From Ustilago trichophora (taxonomy: Eukaryota; Basidiomycota; Ustilaginomycetes; Ustilaginales; Ustilaginaceae): a stretch of DNA of 64,000 bases. Each line of letters starts with the position of its first letter. Position 1 is the first letter of the stretch. The DNA lies in contig OOIN01000006.1 in the NCBI GenBank assembly GCA_900323505.1, forward strand, positions 868,001 to 932,000, in the 5' to 3' direction. This document shows, in pieces, positions 9,095 through 20,020 of the stretch. The translations under genes were made by a program, and so were the position numbers. Under the pieces are notes generated by a model, which saw only the letters and a program-made list of their open reading frames with translations, ran no database searches and had not been told where the DNA came from.

Positions 9095-12000
9095 TTAGTC
9101 CTCGTACACGCCCGCGACGAGACACAAATTTCTCGGGGTGAAATGTACATCCAACACTGGCGTCCTCTTTGTGTGGAAGGTGGCCACGCAGTCTGCGCTG
9201 GTGTTGATCAGGTCCGCTCCGTTCGTCTGGCTTGCTGCTGTTGCACTCGCCAGCCCTCCGCTCGCCAACTGTGCTGCTGTTGGCGCGCCTCCTCCGCCTC
9301 CGACGACTGATGCCGCTGCTGCTTGTTGTGCCTCCAACGACCCTTTTGCGGGAGCCTTTCGCGCACCTCCAACCGAGCGGACATCCCAGCATCGAACACT
9401 ACAATCCTCACTACCGGTGACCAGCAGCGAGCCGTCGGCGGAGAAGTCCATCGAGTAAATGCGCTCGCTATGACCCCACATCTTCTTAATCCTTCTTCCG
9501 CTTGCCAAGTCCCACAGAGAAATGGAGACATCGTTGATGTATGCTCCTTTCGAGGTCAAGTCGATGCCATCAACACCAGCAAACTGCGATACGGTACCGT
9601 TGCCTGCGGCTGCTGAGGCGAGGTAACGGCCATCTGGACTGATCTTGAGACAGGAGATGGGAGATTGGTGCCCCACAAACAGTCGGACACATGCTCCCCG
9701 TTGAACATCCCACAATCGACAGCTTCGGTCAGAAGATCCCGTGGCGAGGTAGAGGCTGTTCGGGTGAAAGGTGAGACAATCGACATCCGATAGATGGCCA
9801 GCGTACATGCGCAGCGGATTGACCCTTTCCGTGCTCCAAAGCCGTGCCGTCTTGTCTGCAGAGGCGGTGGCGAAGTAGGTTCCGATCGGGCTCCACTTGA
9901 TGTCCCATACTGGATGCTGGTGGCCCCTGTACGCCACCAGGGCGCTGTATGTATCGAGGCTCCACAGCCTGGCCGTCGCGTCCGCAGAGCAACTCAAAAG
10001 ATGCCTGGGCGCCGAAGCAGACCCTCCGACAGGATCGAAGTCTACCCCATACACAGGGCCCGAGTGACCGATCAAACGCCTGGTGGAATATGACTCTGCC
10101 TCGCGTTGCCTCGCCAGGGTCCTGCTGTCGCGAATCGAAGAGAGGTTGGGATTGCCGCGAATGCCACGCAGCTTTTCGCCTTTGAGCGACCATACTTGGA
10201 CGAACGACTCTTCGAAGCCTGCAGCCATGAGCGTAATATCGTCTGAAAAGGTGGAACATGTGATGCCATCGTCTGCGTCGTGAAAAGTGTAGGCGCAGAC
10301 CGAGGGCAGAGCAGCTACACGGGCAGCGTGAGCGCCTTGCTCGCCGAGGGCGTTGATGCTAGGGTCGCGCACGCCTGAGGTGAAGGTAGACGATGTGGAA
10401 CCGGACCCGTTGAGCAGGGATGGATCAAGACGAATGCGTTTGCGGGCGTCGCGGATGCGCTGGACCTCGCGTTTGACGTCGACGGTGCGGAAAGTGGGTG
10501 CTTGTGGTGGAAGGTCGGTGATGCTAGCTGCAAGCAAGCCGACAGAAAAGTCGGGACCATTGGAGCCGCTTGGCCTTGTGTCAGCAGCCGCATTGGGTGG
10601 AACAATTCCTGGAGCCGAAGAAGGTGGTTCTGACGGACGCGCAGACGCCGTCCTGGCCCTTGTTGCATCGTCCCCATCCTCAGCACCGTCTGCGGCGGCG
10701 GCATCCTGCATAGTGGTATCGCCATCTGGCTCTTGATTCGCACTGCTTGCCTCGCCGGTTTCTTGCGCTGCGCCTGCGCCAGCTGTGGCAGAAGCTGATG
10801 CCTCGGCATTTTTACTCTTGGTTTCGTCTGCTTGTACCGCAGCGATGGTCTCTTTCTCGCGGCGCTCTACTTCATGCAGCTCCTTTTGCACCTCGGTCTC
10901 TAGCCTTTCTGTCAAGGGTACGGACGGATGAAGCTTGAGCTGCGGTCCGGCGGCTTTTGCATTGAACTCGGCGAGTGCATCGCTCTCCGAGACAGCGTTC
11001 TTTGCCAACGAAGCGTGGATGCGGCTACGTCCTGCTGCGCCCGTGGTGACACTGGAGTATGTCGGTCCAGCACCCGTGAGACCAGTTCCCTCTTCCAAGA
11101 CAGCGGCGTCGATCTGGTACGGCTGAGCAGCAAGCACCTGGATGCGACATCGCTCGTTGATAATCTTGAGCATGGCTTCGCGTCCACGCCTTGCGGGTGC
11201 CTCTGCTTCTTCCGAGCCGCTCGTCGAGCCCGAGCCAGGACCACCTCCGTCGGTCAACCAGCCAAGGAGAAGGCTAAAGACGGTATTGGACATCTTGACG
11301 ACGTAGCGTTCGGTTCGGAAGCGCTGTGCGAGAGTATCTGACTGGATGTGCGACGGAAGAGCAAGCGAACGAATCTGAGAGAGTAGTGCAGTGTGGGTCG
11401 GGAGGAACGACGGTGCATGTGCAGTGTACAGGGCAGATGCGGCTGGACCGTGTCCCATGAGCACGAGGTCGAGGTACGAATGGACGAAGAGCGGCAGAAG
11501 GATGGGAAGCAGCTCGGGCTGGTAGATGTCGAGACTTCCTTGGCACCAGGATTTGAGCATGGCAAATCCCCTGGCGCGGTCTGTTGGGTCGAGTAGAAGA
11601 GCTTGTGTCGCTGCAGCTGAGACATCGCCATCCTCTGCAAAGGTGAGGTCTGCGTCGGCGGCTGCATGCTTGTCTTTAGCTGCAGTATCGGCACCCTCCT
11701 TGTCCTTGTCACCGTCCTTGTCGACAAGCGTTCTCGGCGCATTCTTGGCTGCGAGATCCTCGAGGCCAACAGTGGGGGCCCGACCAAGCACATCGGCAGC
11801 TGCGGCTGCTTGCTCTGCGGTGGCACCAGAAGCCAATGCGTCGAGCTCAGCCTTGAATGCAGCTTCCACTCGATTGAACCCACGCTTTTGGAGGTATGCA
11901 AGCACGGCAGCTGTCATGTCGGGACTGCTGAACACGCTCCCAGCTAAAGCTTCGTTTGTGGTCACTGCTGAGCCGGATGCACTGGAAGCATTCGCCGCCG

Positions 12001-12124
12001 GAACTGAAGCATCCTTTTGTGTGTGTAGTGTCGAGTCAGAGGCTCTAGCTGCTCCTTGTATGTCCTGATCGTGGGCATTGGCCTTGTCATCGGCTGCCGC
12101 CGCCGTTGCTGTGGGTGCAGGCAT
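9095..12124 (-). CDS. TAF5: TFIID subunit TAF5 (LisH, NTD2, WD40)
   Basis: Single exon, 1009 residues, ATG at 12124. A low-complexity Ala-rich start is followed by a LisH-like helix pair (about 66-100). A TAF5 NTD2 domain (about 185-290) follows, recognised by its helical CQGSLDIYQPELLPILLPLFVHS-type core. After a long disordered acidic linker, the last 400 residues form a WD40 propeller with clear GH...W(D/S) repeats such as GHSGPVYGVDF and GHQHPVWDIKW. This order is diagnostic for TAF5. The protein is a scaffold of the general transcription factor TFIID (in some fungi also of SAGA) in the nucleus. Fungal TAF5 is usually 700-800 residues; the excess lies in the disordered linkers. It is divergent from the next gene across 684 bp. 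Confidence 0.95.
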   Translation of the reverse strand: MPAPTATAAAADDKANAHDQDIQGAARASDSTLHTQKDASVPAANASSASGSAVTTNEALAGSVFSSPDMTAAVLAYLQKRGFNRVEAAFKAELDALASGATAEQAAAAADVLGRAPTVGLEDLAAKNAPRTLVDKDGDKDKEGADTAAKDKHAAADADLTFAEDGDVSAAATQALLLDPTDRARGFAMLKSWCQGSLDIYQPELLPILLPLFVHSYLDLVLMGHGPAASALYTAHAPSFLPTHTALLSQIRSLALPSHIQSDTLAQRFRTERYVVKMSNTVFSLLLGWLTDGGGPGSGSTSGSEEAEAPARRGREAMLKIINERCRIQVLAAQPYQIDAAVLEEGTGLTGAGPTYSSVTTGAAGRSRIHASLAKNAVSESDALAEFNAKAAGPQLKLHPSVPLTERLETEVQKELHEVERREKETIAAVQADETKSKNAEASASATAGAGAAQETGEASSANQEPDGDTTMQDAAAADGAEDGDDATRARTASARPSEPPSSAPGIVPPNAAADTRPSGSNGPDFSVGLLAASITDLPPQAPTFRTVDVKREVQRIRDARKRIRLDPSLLNGSGSTSSTFTSGVRDPSINALGEQGAHAARVAALPSVCAYTFHDADDGITCSTFSDDITLMAAGFEESFVQVWSLKGEKLRGIRGNPNLSSIRDSRTLARQREAESYSTRRLIGHSGPVYGVDFDPVGGSASAPRHLLSCSADATARLWSLDTYSALVAYRGHQHPVWDIKWSPIGTYFATASADKTARLWSTERVNPLRMYAGHLSDVDCLTFHPNSLYLATGSSDRSCRLWDVQRGACVRLFVGHQSPISCLKISPDGRYLASAAAGNGTVSQFAGVDGIDLTSKGAYINDVSISLWDLASGRRIKKMWGHSERIYSMDFSADGSLLVTGSEDCSVRCWDVRSVGGARKAPAKGSLEAQQAAAASVVGGGGGAPTAAQLASGGLASATAASQTNGADLINTSADCVATFHTKRTPVLDVHFTPRNLCLVAGVYED

Positions 12125-12808
12125 CTTGTTGATAATGTCGTGACACGATGAGCCCCTTGCGGGTGTAACGCAGTGGTTTCTGGGCTAGTACGGTGTTGCC
12201 GGAAGTTGTCTATCGACTGAAGATGGTTGGACAATCCGATGGGTGACGACGCAGACAAGTGCGGATGGATGGTTGCGGTACGAATAAGGCCAAGGTCAAG
12301 GAGGGGAGAGAAGAACGTCCATGCGAACGCGATCCGCCATCGCGCGGAACTCGGGGACACCCTTTTCTGTGATCAAAATGTTATCTCACAAACCTAACAT
12401 CTTTTCTCATCAAAATCCTTTCCACAAAGGCAAAGGCACCACACAGGCATCACACTCACACGGAACTTTGTGGTGGCAACTTTGGAAAAGGCGTTACTGT
12501 ACGCCCATATTCCCCGCCAAAAGTGACATGGGCAATGACGTTTTTGACGCTTCAGCCTTCGACATTTATGGGAGCAAAGTTTCCCCTTTCTCTTCATCAT
12601 CCTCAAGCTTGTACCAAATCTTGTCTTACATGCCTGTTCATTCTACACCTCCCCCTTCTCTCGCCGGTTATCCTCCGTTCTCCCGAAATCACTCTGCCAA
12701 TGCTCTGACTGGGCTTGTGAAAAGGATCGACTGACCGAAAGTAGGACAACCTCTCTACGAGCCTCGTCGCTTCTTTCCTTCATCCTTCAACGTTCACAGA
12801 TCGCCAAA
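12125..12808. other. Divergent promoter region, TAF5 / acyltransferase
   Basis: 684 bp between two divergent start codons. The part next to the acyltransferase start is pyrimidine-rich (CTCTCGCC, CCTTCATCC), as expected for a 5' leader. No other gene is visible. Confidence 0.6.
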
Positions 12809-15076
12809 ATGTCGACTACAACAAGTCATATAGAAAATTCGTCTCCTGCCGCCAAGGTCAAGGGCTCTGGCGAGGCTGCCAACGCCGAGACCAGCAAGTC
12901 CGTAAAGCTCAACGGAGTGGGATCCAATAGTAGTCCCAGCCTTCAGTCTTCTTCTCGTTTCGCCCGCATGAACGGATTCAGCAGCACCAACAGCAACGGC
13001 ACCGGTCATACCAGCCCTTCTATCGGAACCAAGACTTTCTTTCCGCTCTTTCCTGGAATCGCTTCCGCCCTCGACGAAAGTCCTTGGGCTTCGGGTTACA
13101 ACACGCCAGCCCTCGGATCTGCCATCCACAACGTTGCAGAGCGGACCGAAGTTGCCCTGCAAAAGTTTGCAGAGCAGCGCAAGGGCGGTATTCTGGAACG
13201 TATGGCGCGCACCACCATCAGTGTCGCAGACCAGATCGAGCGTCTTTTGCAATGGGAGATCTTCAGTCGTGTTAACGCCATCGGTGGTGTTGACAACATG
13301 TGGCTCCTCCTTGACGGCATCGACGCCTTGAATCCCGTTTGCACCGCCACCTACACTTTCAAAGAGCCTGCAAAGCTGCAAGACATCAAGGACTCGATGC
13401 TTCGTCAGATTGGCCACTTCCCCAAATATACACAGAGACTCGCCGACGTTGGCCGCTTCTTCCACGGAGCTGTCTTTATCGACGATGAACATTTTGACAT
13501 TGACCATCACATGCGTGCTCACACACTCCCTGGTAAAGCAGGCAAGCGCGAACTCGAAAGCTTCGCCTCTGACTTCATCGCTCAGAAATGGGACTACTCT
13601 CGCCCACTCTGGGAGGTCGCAGTGCTCGAAAACTTTGTCGATGAGCAGAGCGGTGCCAAGGGTGCTTGTGTCATCCGCGGACATCACACCCTGGCGGATG
13701 GCCAGGGCTTTATCATGAGCCAACTCTTTGTCACTTCGCTCGGACCCAAGCTTGAGAGCATGATGTCCGAGGGCGCCCAGTTGCTCAGCGACGCCAAGCA
13801 GGGCAAAGCGCTACCATCGCGCATGAACAAGAAACTCGCCAGCCTCGACCGATTTCACGGCACAATCGCACTCCAGCTCGTTATGATGGCGCTTTACTGG
13901 ATCAGCTGGCTCGTCTCTCTCGTCACCAACCTTGCTGGATGTGTCACACTTGCCGTTTCGACCAGCTTCTTTTTCCTCACCACTTTCTGGCGTCAGCGCT
14001 ACGTCACAGCTAGCTACTCAGGTCCCAGAAAGTATGAAAAAGAGTTCAGCGTCTCCAAGTCGTTTTCGCTCTCTGACGTAAAGATCGTCTCGAAAGCCTT
14101 CTCTGGTGTTCAGCCGGGCACGCTGCTCGACAAGGTGCAGGGCGGCAAACGATACTCTCGTCCTCTCATTGGCACCCACCTTACTGTCAACGACATTATT
14201 TGCACCGTCATTGCCGATGTCATCAACGACGAGCTAGACCGCCAAGCCCACCAACCTGGTGTATTGAATCAGATCCGCCGTCTTTCGCACAAGATCCTAC
14301 CCTTGCCCATCGGCATCCTGATCCCCATCTCGATCCGCGAACCTGGTGACTGGTCTCTGCGCAACTTATCTACGGGCGGAATCGCCTACCTACCCACCAC
14401 CAAAGGTCTCCCTACCGACGTCCGCATCCTTCACAAACGTCTGCACACCACTCATCGCCGCCTCAACATCCTCAAAAACTCGCTGCTTCCTAAACTCCTT
14501 TTCCATGGGATGCAGCTTACTGGCCAAATCCCAGCCATCTTCCCGATCCCCTTCGGCTACCTACCCAAACATCGCTTCAACCTCCTGCGCTACCCCTCGG
14601 TGTGGGTCACCGAACGCATCCTCTCCTCCTTTACTGCCGTTGTCACCAACGTGCCCTGCCCGAGCAAGCAGCGAATCGAGCTGGCCGGACAGGAGGTGGT
14701 GCGCTGGACCGCTCTGCCTCCACAAGGCGGTAAAGGAGTACTAGCAATTGGAATCTGCTCGTACGGCGGTGACTTTAGCATCTCGATCTCGGCAGACAGG
14801 GTCGAGGGAAGTGAGGGCGTAGCAGAAAGATTGACGGACAAGTTTGAACAACGATGGAACGAGTATGTCGAGACGAGTCGCGGATTGATCAAGGACACTG
14901 GAAGCGAGAGCAAGGACAGGCCAAAGCGATCCAGTTCTCGCGCGTCAACTTCATCCGAGAAGAGTGTCAAGAGGCGTCGCTCGTCTGCGTCCACTTCCTC
15001 TGCTTCTTCATCGGCCTCCTCATCGAACAAGGAAATCGCGCCAAAGAGCGAACAGTCACCCTTTTGTGGAGCCTAG
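12809..15076 (+). CDS. WS/DGAT-type O-acyltransferase (wax ester synthase / diacylglycerol acyltransferase family)
   Basis: Single exon, 755 residues, ATG at 12809 after a CAAA context. The acyltransferase motif HHxxxDG is present as HHTLADG (residues 292-298). A hydrophobic stretch (about 357-394) probably anchors the protein in the ER or a lipid-droplet membrane. The C-terminal half has the VVTNVPCP and SYGGDFSISISAD signatures of the WSD1 C-terminal domain. Members transfer acyl-CoA to alcohols or diacylglycerol, making wax esters or triacylglycerol; which substrate is used here cannot be read from the sequence. The first 60 and last 80 residues are Ser-rich and disordered. It converges with the next gene at a gap of only 38 bp. 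Confidence 0.85.
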   Translation: MSTTTSHIENSSPAAKVKGSGEAANAETSKSVKLNGVGSNSSPSLQSSSRFARMNGFSSTNSNGTGHTSPSIGTKTFFPLFPGIASALDESPWASGYNTPALGSAIHNVAERTEVALQKFAEQRKGGILERMARTTISVADQIERLLQWEIFSRVNAIGGVDNMWLLLDGIDALNPVCTATYTFKEPAKLQDIKDSMLRQIGHFPKYTQRLADVGRFFHGAVFIDDEHFDIDHHMRAHTLPGKAGKRELESFASDFIAQKWDYSRPLWEVAVLENFVDEQSGAKGACVIRGHHTLADGQGFIMSQLFVTSLGPKLESMMSEGAQLLSDAKQGKALPSRMNKKLASLDRFHGTIALQLVMMALYWISWLVSLVTNLAGCVTLAVSTSFFFLTTFWRQRYVTASYSGPRKYEKEFSVSKSFSLSDVKIVSKAFSGVQPGTLLDKVQGGKRYSRPLIGTHLTVNDIICTVIADVINDELDRQAHQPGVLNQIRRLSHKILPLPIGILIPISIREPGDWSLRNLSTGGIAYLPTTKGLPTDVRILHKRLHTTHRRLNILKNSLLPKLLFHGMQLTGQIPAIFPIPFGYLPKHRFNLLRYPSVWVTERILSSFTAVVTNVPCPSKQRIELAGQEVVRWTALPPQGGKGVLAIGICSYGGDFSISISADRVEGSEGVAERLTDKFEQRWNEYVETSRGLIKDTGSESKDRPKRSSSRASTSSEKSVKRRRSSASTSSASSSASSSNKEIAPKSEQSPFCGA

Positions 15077-15114
15077 AAAGACAGAGAGAGACACGTCTTA
15101 ATTCAATTGTAGAA

Positions 15115-16231
15115 TCATGCTTGGAACTGTGCAGCGGCGAGTATCAGCCGTGCTACGGCCTCAGTGACTGGTCTGTATGCCATCCAGTTGCGTCCTCGTT
15201 CGGCCCTTTCGGTTGATGAGGACGATACCGCACGCGTGGTCCGTGAGAGGATGTCGCTCGACCATGAACGGAAGACGGGGAATGCGCTTGGTGTTGTCGT
15301 TGTCTGTGTGCGTTCGTGTGAGGCCGAAGCAAAGCGTCAGCGAAGGCTCGACACATGTCCTTGTGAATGGAAAGAGCGCACTTACGATAGTCTCATTCAC
15401 TCCACCGACTGTCAAACCCGCCAAATCGACTTGTGCCAGCTCTCCCTCATGCTCGCTAGAGGTCGTGGCGGAAACATCGATAATAGCCTTGACTGTCGAC
15501 CCGATTTGCACTTCCAAGCTGAACTCTCCTTCCCTGAAGGTGGCAATCCTTGCTTTGATCTGTCTGAGACTTATCCCCGCCGGCAACAGGGCTTTCTCGT
15601 CTGCTGCTTTGAGATAGCTATACAGTGCAATCAGATACTTTTGTACGCCTTGAGCTGTGGTTGGTGGTGGTAGATCCTGCTGTGCCGTTGTCAGGATCGT
15701 GTTGTGCGGATTTTGGGACGGTAGGAACGCACGCAGTTCCTGACTGTCCTTCTTCGCTGCCTCCTTAACTACATCATTCCCAGTCTTCATTGCTGTCATG
15801 TTGGGTCGAGAAGGGACAGGCGGACCCCAAGAATTGACCTCGAGCACCTTTTCCTGCTCCGCAAAGAGCCGACGTTTCTTTCTGACCCTCAGCATGCGTG
15901 CTTTCTCGTCCCCCTCTCGCATTAGCTTCTCGGCCAGCGTCAGTGCGCTTCCGACGCTGGAGCCGTCCGAAACACGACTGACGAGCTCACCTGCGACTCG
16001 AAAGGCGTGATCTACATTCGCTCGGTAGCGCTGCACGCTCTCGCCCGGTGCGGAATCCGCAGTAGGGAGGAAAGGGGTAAGGAGGGTGGGAAGCAGGTGG
16101 GTGAGGCCGCCGGGGCGGTAGTCGAGTAAGGGTGTAAGTTGCTGGATTTGGGACAGGGCAATCATCAGCTCTGTGCTGTTCGGCTTGCTGCCGCTGCCAC
16201 TGCTTGTTGCAGCGTTTGGTGTGGAGTCCAT
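15115..16231 (-). CDS. Unassigned two-exon protein
   Basis: Exon 1 is 15386-16231 and exon 2 is 15115-15303. The intron (15304-15385, 82 nt) has GTAAGT and CACACAG ends and phase 0. The product is 344 residues, starting at an ATG after the pyrimidine-rich leader. It has helical N-terminal and middle parts with a basic MLRVRKKRRLF segment and no signal peptide. An in-frame upstream ATG at 16402 would add 57 residues. Without splicing, or with an AG 17 nt further on, another frame would end at 15161, so the C-terminus is uncertain. The exon-2 VFRSWSSDIL segment faintly recalls the C-terminus of Mediator subunit Med27, but this is too weak to name the protein. Confidence 0.65.
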
Positions 16232-16579
16232 GGTGCAGATGTACGACAATGGAGGAAAACGGGGAGAAGGAGGGTTGGAAGGTGGTGGAAGATGGAAGGG
16301 TCGGCATAGAAAGCTGACGAGGATGTGTGGAGTGCGTTTGTCCGCGTCCCGAATTTGAGACGCGCTGCAGCGAACCTTGTTTGACAGCCATCTTGCCGCC
16401 AACCATGTCTTTCGTCGGTAGTTGTTTCACAGACATCATCACCTCAATGGACGGAGTCAAGCAATTCTTCTTCAAGCCTCACACTCTGGAATGACATACT
16501 CAGGTTTACATCATAGCAATTCCATTGACGAGCAAATTTGCCGGATCTGTGCAAACATTTAGCATCAAGAAGCAACAGT
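16232..16579. other. Spacer between two minus-strand genes
   Basis: 348 bp with a CCACC- and TCC-rich leader for the downstream two-exon gene, then the 3' end of the phosphoesterase gene. A possible N-terminal extension of the two-exon gene reaches back to 16402. Confidence 0.5.
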
Positions 16580-18508
16580 TCAAGTCGAGGTGGTGTTCTT
16601 AGCCCAAACCTGCTCGGCGTAGAGCGGATAGATGTCCTGCGTGGTGTATTGGTTGTAGGGAGCAACGTCGCCCAGCGAGTAGCTCCTCTCCATCTGCAGT
16701 CCGTTGAGGATCCTGACGACGTTCTTGGCGATAAAATCGAGGAAGATGACATCCACTTTGTCATCGGCGGTAACATTCCCTGTGACAGGACTCTGGACGT
16801 AGTCTGGCACGGATGCATAGGGAATAGCAATGTGCACCGTATCATCTCCATCACCCGGGCATTCATCTTTGGTGACATAGCCAAGGGTTCGCTGTTCCTG
16901 CGCTGCCGCTGCTCTGGCGTCAAGCTTGGCCAAATCTTCGGCAGCAGCGCTGTTGGCAGTGGCAAAAGTGTGCTGTTCCTTCATCCAACGGTTGTAGATG
17001 TGCGCGACGTGGCCCTGCGCGTAGAGCTCCGCTTCGCTTTCCTTTGTGGACACATCACGCTTGCGGCTGGTAGCCTGGGCAACTTTGTCGTTGTTGAGCT
17101 TGTGAATGACCTGGTTGGCGTACTTGTAGGGGACATCTTTGATGTACTGGAAAGCATCGGTGAAGGGGGAGACAATGTACTGGTCGTTCTTGGTGAAAGG
17201 TCCAGCATAGAGATCAAAGCGCTGCGATCCGGTGTTGGCAATGACGAGGTTCGGAACGCCCTTGCGGTCTGGATTCGAAGTCGAAATGACAGTGGGGAGC
17301 ACTTTGTTAGTCATGAAGTTGATGAGCGACGAAGTGTCGTTGATGGGGACGCGCTGGAGATAGTAGTCTTGAGGAGCCGTACCGTAGACGTGTGAAAGAT
17401 TCCACGAGCTGGCCACCTGGTTCATCTCCTTGGTGATCTTCTTACCAAGTGCAGTGTCAAACTTGTGCGGCTTAGAAGCGAGACCAGCGTGGAAGGCGTA
17501 GTTGCGTCGGTTGGCATCGATATACGAGCGACTGAAGGTGGGTCCGTCTTTTGTGAAGTTCATGGACATCCAACCAACAGTTTCGAGGTAACGGCCGGAC
17601 TCAATACCCATCGAGTATTTGTCGTATTGGGTGCAGTCGCGAATGTGTGAGTGGCCACCGAGGATCATGATGGGCGTAGTGGGATGGACTTTGCGAACGG
17701 CTTTGACGACGGTGGGAAACTGATCCCTGCGGACGGGCATGTGCCCAGCGATGAGGAAGAGGTCGGGCTCCTCCTTGATGGCGTCGGCAAACCAGGGCTC
17801 GAGGACCATCTTGGCAGGATCCTGAACAGTGATACCATTGTCAGCACCAGTGAAGTTGAACAAGACACCGAGCGAGGTGACCTTGCGCCCGTTGTCAGTT
17901 TTGAACTTGACAAACTGCTCGCCAAAGTTGTACGTAACATTGGCACCTCCACGAGGGCCAGCATGACTGATCTTGACGTTTGAGCTAACGTAGCGACCGT
18001 GTGTCTTGGGCACAAACTCGGTGAGCGTGTTCCAACCAACCTCGTATTTGTATAGCTCGTGGTTGCCGACGGTCAAGAGATCGAAGTCGACTTTGGCGTG
18101 AAACTGGTTTGAGACTTGACCGTCGACCTGACCAGCAGGGAAGCCGTCACTAAGACCAGCGCCATCGTGCAGGTCGCCCGAGTCAACAAGAAGCAAATCG
18201 ACGCCTTTCTTCTTGGCTAGCTTTCGCATGTGTGAAACGAACGAGGCAAAATCTCCCCAATCACCAGAGTAGTTGGGCTCGGGGTAGCTCTTTTTTTGAT
18301 GACCTTGATACCAACCGTGAACGTCTGTGATGGATAGAATGGCTAAATCTCCCCAAACCAACTCACGCAGCAAGGTCTCGCCAGTGCTGGCCTGCGTCGA
18401 GTGGTTGGGGTTGCGAGGTGCAAGACCTTGAGCATGGTCGATACCGGGACAAGCAGATGCAAAGCCGGCGAAAACAAGTGCAGCGGATACGAAGCTGTTG
18501 AGCAACAT
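16580..18508 (-). CDS. Secreted metallophosphoesterase of the 5'-nucleotidase superfamily (YHR202W-like)
   Basis: Single exon, 642 residues from the ATG at 18508. The start is chosen because it opens directly into a signal peptide (MLLNSFVSAALVFAGFASAC) and lies 112 bp inside a TTATAA box; an earlier ATG at 18607 would bury the signal. Calcineurin-like metal motifs appear in order: TDVHG, DSGDLHDG, VGNHE, GHMPVRRD and GGHSHIRD, as in the yeast YHR202W group. After the catalytic domain (to about residue 330) comes a C-terminal 5'-nucleotidase-like substrate domain. The protein probably hydrolyses a nucleotide or related phosphoester in the vacuole, cell wall or outside; the substrate is unknown. 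N-glycosylation sequons are present. Confidence 0.85.
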   Translation of the reverse strand: MLLNSFVSAALVFAGFASACPGIDHAQGLAPRNPNHSTQASTGETLLRELVWGDLAILSITDVHGWYQGHQKKSYPEPNYSGDWGDFASFVSHMRKLAKKKGVDLLLVDSGDLHDGAGLSDGFPAGQVDGQVSNQFHAKVDFDLLTVGNHELYKYEVGWNTLTEFVPKTHGRYVSSNVKISHAGPRGGANVTYNFGEQFVKFKTDNGRKVTSLGVLFNFTGADNGITVQDPAKMVLEPWFADAIKEEPDLFLIAGHMPVRRDQFPTVVKAVRKVHPTTPIMILGGHSHIRDCTQYDKYSMGIESGRYLETVGWMSMNFTKDGPTFSRSYIDANRRNYAFHAGLASKPHKFDTALGKKITKEMNQVASSWNLSHVYGTAPQDYYLQRVPINDTSSLINFMTNKVLPTVISTSNPDRKGVPNLVIANTGSQRFDLYAGPFTKNDQYIVSPFTDAFQYIKDVPYKYANQVIHKLNNDKVAQATSRKRDVSTKESEAELYAQGHVAHIYNRWMKEQHTFATANSAAAEDLAKLDARAAAAQEQRTLGYVTKDECPGDGDDTVHIAIPYASVPDYVQSPVTGNVTADDKVDVIFLDFIAKNVVRILNGLQMERSYSLGDVAPYNQYTTQDIYPLYAEQVWAKNTTST

Positions 18509-20020
18509 CCTGTTTTGTCTTTCCTCCGAGAGTGTCGGCTGAAGAGGTTGTGTGAGGAAAGCGAGAGCACGGAGCAGAATGGAAAGAGATGTCGTGTGCA
18601 ACCTCAACCCGGCGGCTTCTTATAACCTACTCATTCCTTCAAAAGATGATCAGCGAAAAGACTGCATTCATTGCCACGGGTTAGACTAGTTCCTCTGTGG
18701 CATCGTGGCGGAGGAATGGCTAGCAGGGGCAAAACACGAAAGATGGAAGAAGCTGTTCCGAGTGAACACAAGAGTTTGTTCTCTTTGCGCTAAGCGAAGG
18801 TCGACGTGCATGAAACGTGTTATCTCTCAAATCCAGCGGTAATGCATCCTTAGCTCGCAAGCGACGTTGCCTCGTTCAGAGCGTGGAGCTCAAGGTCACG
18901 CCACCACGCGCTTTGCCGGATGCTCGGAGACGGGCCAACCATACTATCATCATCTCGAGTTGATAGATAAGGAGCAAAGGACCACACACATCATGATGGA
19001 TTGTTCATGAGTATACAAAGACGGATATGGCTCGCCTCTTCTTTCCACAGCACAGGGAAAGATAGATAGGGATGTCAAACTCTGAAGACCGAGGGCAGAG
19101 GCGACGGTGCGATGCGATGCAATGCGGTTCGGTTCGGAGCGGAGAAGGAGACCGGCGGTTGAAAACGTGCTCTTCACTCGCTGATTCGCAGGAACATGAA
19201 CAATGTTGCAGCAAACGACACGCATCAAAAGCATGGACCGTTCAAAAGTGTCAACAGCACAGAGCAGACGGGATGAGAGGCTCGAGGGTGCATGTGTGTG
19301 TGGATCGACATTGACCTTTCAAAGAGCATGCCGAGGCGGCCTTGACGCATAAAGTCATTTTTAGCTGTCGTCAGTTGCTGCAAATAGAGCTCAATGGTCT
19401 GCGTAAGTGTCGATCCTGCGGTCTCAGGTGGTTCCGTGGCGTCAAAGGGAAGCTCCCATCCGCAACGCTGTCTGTCTCTACTTGGACGTGTTGTTCAAGG
19501 TCGCACGGGCTCGAGCAAGAATGACGAGCTCGACCCTCAAAAGCGGACAAGTGGAGAATCAGCTTTGGTATCCTTGTTCTTTACTCACATCTACGCTAAT
19601 GTTGCATGCTGTGTAGACACAGGTGCGTTGTCTTGTTTTGGCGAAGCTGATTGCACAGCCTCTCCGTTCTACAAGAGGGTTGAACGCCCCAAGGCAGACC
19701 GCAGACAGCTTGGTCTTCTGTGAGACGTCGGACCGATTGCGGTTGCTCTCAGGCGGTACATGTGCTGTGCACTTTGGATAAGGCTCTCTCTGGCCCGTTC
19801 CGTCGTGTCGGCTCTGTGGCGGAGTGTAGGTCAACTGCCATGCCAAGATCAAACGTCAACGAACACGAAACAGTGTTCGACCTGAAATCGGCGCTCTGTT
19901 CACGGGTTGAGTGTCAGGTGTCAAAAGCAAAGTTTTAGATTACTGCGGAGGAATCTAGTGGGTGTGTGTCGAAGAAGAAACATAACTCCAAGTGAAATGG
20001 AAGGTGTGGATTTTTGAGGT
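18509..20020. other. Gene-free region upstream of the phosphoesterase
   Basis: About 1.5 kb with the promoter of the phosphoesterase and the 3' flank of the ATP synthase e gene. Short open frames on both strands lack any recognisable feature. A GCGATGCGATGCAATGCGG simple repeat lies near 19110. Confidence 0.5.
18620..18625 (-). promoter_or_regulatory. Candidate TATA box of the phosphoesterase gene
   Basis: TTATAA lies 112-117 bp upstream of the chosen start codon. It supports the ATG at 18508 over the one at 18607, which would leave almost no leader. Confidence 0.4.
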
